Part shown: piece after piece, positions 58,424 through 64,000 of the stretch
How positions within the stretch are numbered: the stretch's first letter is position 1
How the letters are laid out: every line of letters begins with the position of its first letter
From: Desnuesiella massiliensis
GTDB lineage: Bacteria > Bacillota > Clostridia > Clostridiales > Clostridiaceae
Reading direction: 5' to 3'
Assembly (NCBI RefSeq): GCF_001403615.1
Contig: NZ_LN879457.1
Coordinates: forward strand, 62,001 to 126,000
DNA length: 64,000 nt
Made by a program: the position numbers and the translations under genes
The notes under the pieces: model-generated
Seen by the model: only the letters and a program-made list of their open reading frames with translations
Databases searched by the model: none
Told to the model about the DNA's origin: nothing

Positions 58424-58798
58424 GACCTAATTCCTCTATTGGAAGAGAAAGGCTTTATTTACAGACCACGAACAGCTCGTTAAGAGCATATATTATTTGC
58501 TTGCAGAGATTTTACTAATGGCATGGATACGCATTATATTCATGTTGTTATTTATGGTAATACTGAGTGGAACAATAATATCAAATTTAGAGATATTCTT
58601 AATGAAAACGAAGATATTATGAAAGAGTATGAGGACTTAAAAATGCAGTTAGCCAACGAATATCCTAAAGACAGAGTTACATATACGAGTATGAAAGCTG
58701 GATTTATTCAAAGGATTATGAGCGGATATAAGCAAAATTATGTGAGCTTCGACTTGCAACCTTCTCATATTGAATACAATTTATTTTGTTATAAATAA
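58424..58798 (+). pseudogene. GrpB/UPF0157 family, truncated and interrupted
   Basis: Reading frame DLIPLLEEKGFIYRPRTAR-stop-EHILFACRDF.NGMDTHYIHVVIYGN..NIKFRDIL...YPKDRVTYTSMKAGFIQRIM matches the C-terminal two thirds of GrpB proteins (LEELGYxYR, HIHVV, FRDYLRxNP, YTxAKxxFI). The N-terminus is missing and a TAA at 58463-58465 interrupts it. The intact part after ATG 58523 (91 residues) is unlikely to be functional alone. Confidence 0.75.
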
Positions 58799-58858
58799 AG
58801 CAAACACAATATTAACAGAATTGAAAAGAGTGCTTATTACTGAATGGGGGAGAGAAAA

Positions 58859-59761
58859 ATGAGACCAATACGACGAAAATACCAAGATGGGGATGTTAGC
58901 AAAATCAGTGAGTTTTATGGAAAGCTAGCTAAGAATAATTGCCAGAGCAATAATTTAAAGTGTGCCTGGGAATGTTTTTCAAAGCATCCCTGTTTTCCAG
59001 AGTTTCGCCCGGAGGAGTTTGGAATTTGGGAAAATCATGGAGAAATAGTTGGAGTTGTGTGCTTAGAAAGCCCATGGGATGGAGCAGTATTTTTTGATCA
59101 TTTTTCTCAGTACAAGGAGATTTGTGATGAAATGATACAGTATGCAGAAGAGCATTTTGCAGGTACAAGCAAAGATGGAGGAAAATATTTGAGAACTAAT
59201 GTGCTTAGTTCAAATAAGGGATTACAAGAAGCACTAGCTTTGAGAGGATATGAAAAGTCTCCAGCAGTTTATGCTAATGCATATTCCCTTTATGATTCAA
59301 TACCTAATGCACCGGTTCCAGAGGGATTCACAATAAAGTCATTAGAAGAAGTCTATGATTTTGATAAGCTTAATAGGCTTCTTTGGAAAGCATTTGAGTA
59401 TGAAGGGGAGCCGCCTGCTTATGATTCCAATGTAAAGCTTTCTATCAAGCATGCATGGCTTGAATATAGACGTGATATTTGTTCAGTGGTCATAGCTCCA
59501 GATGGAAGCTATGCTTCCTTTTGTGGTATGTGGTTCGATGAGGAGAATCAGGAGGTTTACCTAGAACCTTTAGCAACCTCCAAGGAGTATCGTAATCTTG
59601 GATTGGCAAAAACCTGCGTTTATGCAGCACTCAAAAGCTGTAAAGAGCTTGGTGCAATATATGCATATGTAGATCCAGATGAAGAAGCCTATGAGTTTTA
59701 TAAGAAAATTGGTTTTGTTACTGAAGTACGAGAAGGAAGTCAATGGAAGAAATACTTATAA
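58859..59761 (+). CDS. Tandem GNAT-family acetyltransferase
   Basis: 300 residues. Paralogue of the gene at 31844: same two-half layout, FGIWENHGEIVGVVCLE, VIAPDGSYASFCGMWFDEENQEVYLEPLATSKEYRNLGLAKTCVYAALK and YEFYKKIGFV. The C-terminal half carries the acetyl-CoA loop. ATG 58859 follows GGGGGAGAG. Substrate unknown. Confidence 0.8.
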   Translation: MRPIRRKYQDGDVSKISEFYGKLAKNNCQSNNLKCAWECFSKHPCFPEFRPEEFGIWENHGEIVGVVCLESPWDGAVFFDHFSQYKEICDEMIQYAEEHFAGTSKDGGKYLRTNVLSSNKGLQEALALRGYEKSPAVYANAYSLYDSIPNAPVPEGFTIKSLEEVYDFDKLNRLLWKAFEYEGEPPAYDSNVKLSIKHAWLEYRRDICSVVIAPDGSYASFCGMWFDEENQEVYLEPLATSKEYRNLGLAKTCVYAALKSCKELGAIYAYVDPDEEAYEFYKKIGFVTEVREGSQWKKYL

Positions 59762-59811
59762 GCTTTGAGAAAAAGTTATATTTAATTTAAAAGAGATTTA
59801 TGAGGTGAATG

Positions 59812-60288
59812 ATGAAAACTGTGGTAATAAGGGAATTGGGGAACCATGATCTAGAATCAATTTATGAATTAGATCTTACTAAAAACCAGATTAAAGACTG
59901 CTGTGGTTGTTGGAGTTGTTGGTTAAAAACTCCTGGTAGATGCATAAATAAAGATTTAGACCAATTTTATTTTAAATATTTAGAATCGGATAGGGTGATT
60001 ATATTTTCTAAGGTTAAAAAAGGTTTTGTAAGTGGAAATTTAAAGAGTCTTTTTGATAGAATTATACCTTTGTTTCTACCTCAAATAGAACTAACAACAA
60101 GAGGATCAAGAGGAGAATTAAATCATATACCTAGGTATGAAAAATATCCAGATATAGAATTTTATTATGAAGGTAATTTTATAACTAAAGAAGGCAAGCA
60201 GATCTTTGAAGATTACATCTACCGTACATTTAATCAATTTGCTTCAAAAAATATTATAGTTAAAGCTTTAGAAGAATATAGAGGGTAA
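59812..60288 (+). CDS. Iron-sulfur flavoprotein/NAD(P)H-dependent FMN reductase-like
   Basis: 158 residues: DCCGCWSCWLKTPGRCINKD, a compact cysteine cluster (CCxCxxC..C) typical of NADPH-dependent FMN reductase-like iron-sulfur flavoproteins, then DRVIIFSKVKKGFVSGNLKSLFDRIIPLFLP. The usual N-terminal GSPR flavin loop is replaced by VIRELGNHD, so flavin binding is uncertain. ATG 59812 follows GAGGTG; likely co-expressed with the next gene 16 bases downstream. Confidence 0.72.
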   Translation: MKTVVIRELGNHDLESIYELDLTKNQIKDCCGCWSCWLKTPGRCINKDLDQFYFKYLESDRVIIFSKVKKGFVSGNLKSLFDRIIPLFLPQIELTTRGSRGELNHIPRYEKYPDIEFYYEGNFITKEGKQIFEDYIYRTFNQFASKNIIVKALEEYRG

Positions 60289-60304
60289 TTTAATGGAGGG
60301 GTTT

Positions 60305-60949
60305 ATGAGCACAATAATTCTTAATGGATCGCCTAAAGGGAAAAGTGGCAATTCTGAAATATTTATTCAGCAGTTTATAAAGGGGATGAAAACTCCCTGT
60401 GAAGTAAAATATATCTGCAAAGAAGAGCCTAGGACTCTTGCTGAATATGTTAGAGGCTTTGATACTATTATTTTCGTGCTTCCAATGTATATTCATAGCA
60501 TGCCAGGTGTTACAATGCGTTTTATTGAGTGCTTAGAGCCTTCGGAGCCTTCAGAAAATAAATCCATGGGTTTTATTTTGCAAGGTGGTTTTCCAGAAGC
60601 CACTCAATATAAATATGCTGAAAAATACTTTGGTTCACTCTCAGAGGAGCTTAATAGAAATTATTTAGGAACAGTGATAAAAGGCAATTCAGCCACTGTG
60701 TATATGATGTCAAATTTCATGACAAGAAAGCTCTTTAGATCATTGAGACGATTAGGTGAAATATATGAGAAAACTCACACCTTTGATAAAGGCATTACTG
60801 AAGCACTAAAAGAACCACGTGAACTTACAGGATTTACTCTTAAAATGATGAAATTTGCTACCAAAACAGGGTTAATCAATGTCATGTGGGATAAGCCTTT
60901 AAAACAAAATGGTGTTTTTGATAAAAATCTAGATAGGCCGTTTATTTAG
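60305..60949 (+). CDS. NAD(P)H-dependent oxidoreductase (flavodoxin fold)
   Basis: 214 residues: IILNGSPKGKSGNSEIFIQQF (FMN phosphate loop), FDTIIFVLPMYIHSMPGVTMRFIE, GFILQGGFPEATQYKYAEKYF. Flavodoxin-like fold reductase. ATG 60305 is behind GGAGGGG. Forms a pair with the preceding cysteine-rich protein, perhaps electron donor and acceptor. Confidence 0.78.
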   Translation: MSTIILNGSPKGKSGNSEIFIQQFIKGMKTPCEVKYICKEEPRTLAEYVRGFDTIIFVLPMYIHSMPGVTMRFIECLEPSEPSENKSMGFILQGGFPEATQYKYAEKYFGSLSEELNRNYLGTVIKGNSATVYMMSNFMTRKLFRSLRRLGEIYEKTHTFDKGITEALKEPRELTGFTLKMMKFATKTGLINVMWDKPLKQNGVFDKNLDRPFI

Positions 60950-61026
60950 TAATTGATTGCAAAGATACAAGACCTAGTGTCTGATATATTTTCATGTTTA
61001 TCTATATTTAGTGGGGTGAAATAATT

Positions 61027-61491
61027 ATGAACAGAATTGAAATTTTAAGAAAGTATTTAGATGAAATCATCTTGAATATGAAAGATGTTGAAGAACGAAG
61101 ATGTGCTTATGTGCATTTATATGGTGTAGCACAATTTTGCACATTAATTGCATTAAAGCGTGGAGAAAACGCTGAACTTGCAACAATGGCAGGGATGCTT
61201 CATGATATATATTCATATGCAAAAATGGACACAAAAGACCACGCACATAAAGGTGCTGCCTTGGCAAGAGAAATATTAACATTATTACAAATCACAAATG
61301 ATGATGAAACTAAAATGATTTGTGATGCTATTTATAACCATAGTGAAAAAGAAGCCATACACTCTGATTTTAGTGAAGTTTTAAAAGATGCAGATGTATT
61401 TCAGCACTGTTTGTATAATCCTATGTTTGAAATCAAGGCTCATGAAAAAAATAGGTATGAAAAGCTTAAAGCTGAATTTGGTATTGCGTAG
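61027..61491 (+). CDS. HD-domain phosphohydrolase
   Basis: 154 residues: HLYGVAQFCTLIALKRGENAELATMAGMLHDIYSYA contains the first metal-binding His and the HD pair, with HKGAALA and AIYNHSEK downstream. Single HD domain without a partner domain; substrate unknown. Confidence 0.8.
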   Translation: MNRIEILRKYLDEIILNMKDVEERRCAYVHLYGVAQFCTLIALKRGENAELATMAGMLHDIYSYAKMDTKDHAHKGAALAREILTLLQITNDDETKMICDAIYNHSEKEAIHSDFSEVLKDADVFQHCLYNPMFEIKAHEKNRYEKLKAEFGIA

Positions 61492-61642
61492 GATATAATG
61501 GTTAATTTTCAGTTTTTATATGGTTGATATATTTTGAGGAGATTGAATAATTCAGATGGCAAAATAATAAGGACATGCTTTATTTATTATCATTTAAAAC
61601 GGATAAGAATGTCCTAATGCAGGTTAAAAATTTTCTGAATAA

Positions 61643-61689
61643 TTTAGCTAACTAATTCGCATTTTTCTTATTAAGCTACGTTAGCTAAA
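61643..61689. other. Perfect 10-bp inverted repeat before the Nudix gene
   Basis: TTTAGCTAAC (61643-61652) and GTTAGCTAAA (61680-61689), loop 27. A further AGGACAT/ATGTCCT pair lies at about 61568-61617. No T-tract follows. The 254-base gap holds no gene. Confidence 0.5.
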
Positions 61690-61745
61690 AATTACGTTGC
61701 TTTTGTAGGAGAAAACGAATTAAAAGATTTTTTAGGGGTGGTATT

Positions 61746-62162
61746 ATGGGAAAGGAATTTCAATTATGTGGAGCAAGTGTAATTGTGTATAAAGATAATA
61801 AAATTTTATTACAACAAAGAAAAGATAACAAATGTTGGGCATATCATGGTGGTTCGGTTGAGATGGGCGAAAAGGTTGAAGATGCTGCAAAGAGAGAATT
61901 ATTAGAAGAAACAGGATTGATAGCAAATAGATTAGATTTATATGATGTGTTTTCTGGAAGTGAGCAATATCACGTGTATCCAGATGGTAATGAGGCATAC
62001 ATTATTGACATTGTTTACTTATGTAATGATTTTACAGGTGATATACGTGGACAAGAATCAGAGGTTTTAGAATTAAAATGGTTTGATTTTGATAAACTAC
62101 CAGAAAGGTTAAGCCCACCAATAAAATCAGTATTAATAAAATTTTGTAATGAGAAATTATGA
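61746..62162 (+). CDS. Nudix hydrolase
   Basis: 138 residues with a full Nudix box at 36-58 (GGSVEMGEKVEDAAKRELLEETGL; all GX5EX7REUXEEXGU positions match). Hydrolyses nucleoside diphosphate derivatives; the substrate cannot be told. SD GGGGTGG. Confidence 0.88.
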   Translation: MGKEFQLCGASVIVYKDNKILLQQRKDNKCWAYHGGSVEMGEKVEDAAKRELLEETGLIANRLDLYDVFSGSEQYHVYPDGNEAYIIDIVYLCNDFTGDIRGQESEVLELKWFDFDKLPERLSPPIKSVLIKFCNEKL

Positions 62163-62295
62163 AAATACATGATTAGAAAAGGAGGATAGAGTAAGTACAA
62201 TTAGTTCGGAATCTTCTTAATATCGAGAATTGTCAACAAAGATATTAGCATATTATACACAGAAAATAGCAAAAAAAGAAAAGAGGTGAGCTTTA

Positions 62296-63118
62296 GTGGG
62301 AGTTTGGTATTTATCATACACTCTCTCATTAAATACAATATATGTTAGTTGATGATAGTATAGCATTAAAATACTTAAGTGGTGAGAACATCGATAAGAT
62401 CAGTAACCATTGGGTATTTCAAAATATTGAGAAAGGAAAGCATTTATTTGAAGTACCTGATGATGCAAAACGAGATGAAGTAAATAAAATTATGATTAGT
62501 ATTAAAAAGATACTTTCGGACTTTATACCTCTAAATGAAGATATCTATTCAGCCCTGTATCCACATTGGAAGTCAATTATAGAAGATATGAATGTTCTGC
62601 TTTTAGTGGGGTGCCCCGATCCATATGATGCTATGGTAAGAGAATATGGTGGGAAAGAATATGTTATATTTGACTTGATTCGTTTCTGTGATTACAGTGA
62701 GCAGGGATTTAACATTGACATGTTAGTAAGACAATTAATTACCCATGAAACCGCACATCTATGCTTACATATGAAATATCCTATTCCAACTTCAGATGAT
62801 TTTCTCGAACAATTAAAATATATTACTTTTGATGAAGGCTTTGCACATTTATTATCATTTAAGGATAATCTACAAGAGTTTGATTTTTCTACCATGATAA
62901 AGGAACACTACAATCAATCTTTTATAAAATTGCAAGAAGCGATGAAGGAAAACGATTGGCAAAAGCAAAGGATTTTACTTAATGAATGTAATAGCGGTTC
63001 TTATTGGGACAAGTTTGCATCTATAAGTGGAAAACTCTTCTTGGTAAGTAATTTGGAGAAAATTGAAGAGATTTATAATGGTGGGATTGATAATTTTATT
63101 GCATACATGGGATTATAA
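62296..63118 (+). pseudogene. Predicted zinc metallopeptidase, N-terminus frameshifted
   Basis: The main frame (from ATG 62342, 258 residues) has an HExxH motif, LITHETAHLCLH, and DEGFAHLLSF ~30 residues later, as in gluzincin-type peptidases. ATG 62342 has no SD. A GTG at 62296 with AAGAGGTGAG encodes MGVWYLSYTLSLNTIYVS and stops at 62350; dropping one T near 62350 joins it as ..YVSDDSIALKYLSG. So a single-base insertion probably splits the gene, unless it is a sequencing error. Confidence 0.65.
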
Positions 63119-63152
63119 TTCCTACTATTTAGGTGGTATATATCTTTCTTAA

Positions 63153-63196
63153 TATTATTTATGAATTATGAATTTTCAATATTTAGATAATGGCGA
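63153..63196 (+). repeat. 44-bp intergenic repeat, copy d
   Basis: TATTATTTATG at the left and ATATTTAGATAATGGCGA at the right, gap-free with copies a and b. Confidence 0.7.
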
Positions 63197-63244
63197 GATA
63201 ATACATTTTGAATAGTTGTGATTAATGTAAGGGGGAGCAAAACT

Positions 63245-63778
63245 ATGAAGAAGATTATTATTATGCTTTTTCTATTATTAATAGTAGCCCTGGGTATTGG
63301 TGGAAGTAGCATAGAAGAAATAATGCGAATGCCCTCTGAGATGCCAAAAGATTTTAAGTTTATAATAGCTTATGGACATAATGCCAAAAACAAAATCGAT
63401 ACTTTTAAAAACGAGTATACTAAAGACCTTGTTACAGAGGGCTCAGCAACCTGTAAAATTACATTCACTGATGATGAAATAAAAAAGATATATAAGGAGA
63501 TGCAAAGGATAAATATTGTTAACTATCCAAGGGATTTTAGACCACCCTATAAGGACAATCCTGAACCTAGAACAACAGTTCGTGCAACACCTTATTCTAC
63601 ATACTACTTTAAAGTACAAGTTAGCGATAAGGTGAAAGAAATAAGCTGGATCGATAGAAATATGTCACAAGCAAGTACTGCCAAACAATTGCATGGCTTA
63701 ATTAGAACAATAATGGAAATTGTTGAGACAAAAGAGGAATATAAGAAGTTACCCGAGCCGAGAGGTGGGTATTTATAA
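63245..63778 (+). CDS. Secreted or membrane-anchored protein of unknown function
   Basis: 177 residues: N-terminal hydrophobic signal/anchor (MKKIIIMLFLLLIVALGIGG), then a domain with ATCKITFTDDEIKKIYKEMQRINIVNYPRDF and a C-terminal basic tail. The TFTDDEIKKIY.EM pattern recalls small exported proteins of Firmicutes, but I cannot name the family. ATG 63245 follows AGGGGGAG. Confidence 0.62.
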   Translation: MKKIIIMLFLLLIVALGIGGSSIEEIMRMPSEMPKDFKFIIAYGHNAKNKIDTFKNEYTKDLVTEGSATCKITFTDDEIKKIYKEMQRINIVNYPRDFRPPYKDNPEPRTTVRATPYSTYYFKVQVSDKVKEISWIDRNMSQASTAKQLHGLIRTIMEIVETKEEYKKLPEPRGGYL

Positions 63779-63794
63779 GATTCAATACAATAGT

Positions 63795-63838
63795 TTTTTA
63801 TTTGATAAACTAAATTTGAAATATATAGTATAATTTTG
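63795..63838 (+). repeat. 44-bp intergenic repeat, copy e (diverged)
   Basis: Shares TAAATTTGAAATAT in the same register and TATAAT where other copies have GATAAT. The outer left end is different, so membership is less sure. Confidence 0.4.
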
Positions 63839-63965
63839 GTATTAATTAAATCGCACTCGTTATATTACAGGAAGAAAGTATTACTCATATTTTACCAGAT
63901 ATGCTATTATCATGTTTATTATGTAATAGTTTAATTAATCTTAAAATCAGGAGGGAGAATCTGAT

Positions 63966-64000
63966 ATGAAATTCGCTGATATTTGCATTATTACTAATAA
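63966..64000 (+). CDS. Start of a VOC (glyoxalase/bleomycin-resistance) family gene
   Basis: AGGAGGGAG precedes ATG 63966; the eleven complete codons read MKFADICIITN, the usual beginning of small VOC-superfamily proteins. The gene runs off the window, so the call rests on these residues only. Confidence 0.5.
   Translation, partial: MKFADICIITN

Noticed and set aside
54801..63838. Integron-type cassette array
   Set aside because: No integrase gene and no attC core (GTTRRRY) in the 44-bp repeats, which are shorter than attC sites; kept only as a repeat family.
1..64000. CRISPR arrays, tRNA and rRNA genes, complete insertion sequences or phage modules
   Set aside because: No regularly spaced direct repeats with spacers, no cloverleaf genes, no transposase, integrase, capsid or terminase genes were found on either strand.

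Overview
The window looks like chromosomal DNA of a low-GC, spore-forming, amino-acid-fermenting Clostridium. The evidence is the AT-rich composition, strong AGGAGG-type ribosome binding sites with frequent GTG and TTG starts, zinc-ribbon forms of S14, S4, L36 and adenylate kinase, the sporulation amidase CwlD, and a complete methylaspartate (B12-dependent) glutamate-fermentation cluster. That pathway is known from C. tetanomorphum, C. cochlearium and C. tetani; the species here cannot be settled from sequence alone.

Layout. 1-9.7 kb is the distal spc operon and the alpha operon (rplE to rplQ, with secY, adk, map, a KOW protein, infA and rpmJ). 9.8-13.1 kb holds ecfA1-ecfA2-ecfT-truA. 13.1-14.2 kb is rplM-rpsI with a consensus promoter and an L13-type leader. 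14.4-17 kb has a Na/Pi cotransporter behind a Pho-box-like array, then cwlD. A DUF3048 gene on the minus strand separates these from the catabolic cluster.

18-29.6 kb is one long plus-strand cluster: a GntR regulator with two palindromic operators, glmS-glmL-glmE, mal, a two-subunit class I hydratase (mesaconase) and citDEFCX. Together these convert glutamate to methylaspartate, mesaconate, citramalate, and finally acetate plus pyruvate.

29.7-34.3 kb carries a TPR protein, a HIT protein and a small accessory block (a CD3324-like HTH protein, two GNATs, and a chloramphenicol acetyltransferase with a classic translational attenuator) bracketed by two copies of a 38-39 bp hairpin repeat. 34.4-46.3 kb holds a chromate transporter, a FetAB-like exporter with a PadR regulator, the fructose operon (fruR-fruK-IIA-IIBC), a YtrA/ABC-2 transporter operon and an ECF sigma/DUF4179 pair. 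46.4-54.2 kb, mainly on the minus strand, has malic enzyme, a GH4 phosphoglycosidase, a threonine aldolase family gene (plus strand), a MntA/HepT toxin-antitoxin pair, a two-component system and a SHOCT protein.

54.4-64 kb is an accessory zone of small, mostly stand-alone enzymes (GNATs, MazG-like, RmlD-like, flavin reductases, HD, Nudix, a frameshifted metallopeptidase, the start of a VOC gene) with two decayed genes. A 44 bp palindromic repeat recurs in its intergenic gaps.

The most interesting signals are non-coding: a dispersed ~100 nt hairpin family (three copies with compensatory stem changes), a very GC-rich foldback at 53.5 kb, the 44 bp repeat family, and the resistance-type leader peptide with its SD-sequestering stem upstream of cat. 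No rRNA, tRNA, CRISPR array, integrase or full insertion sequence was seen.
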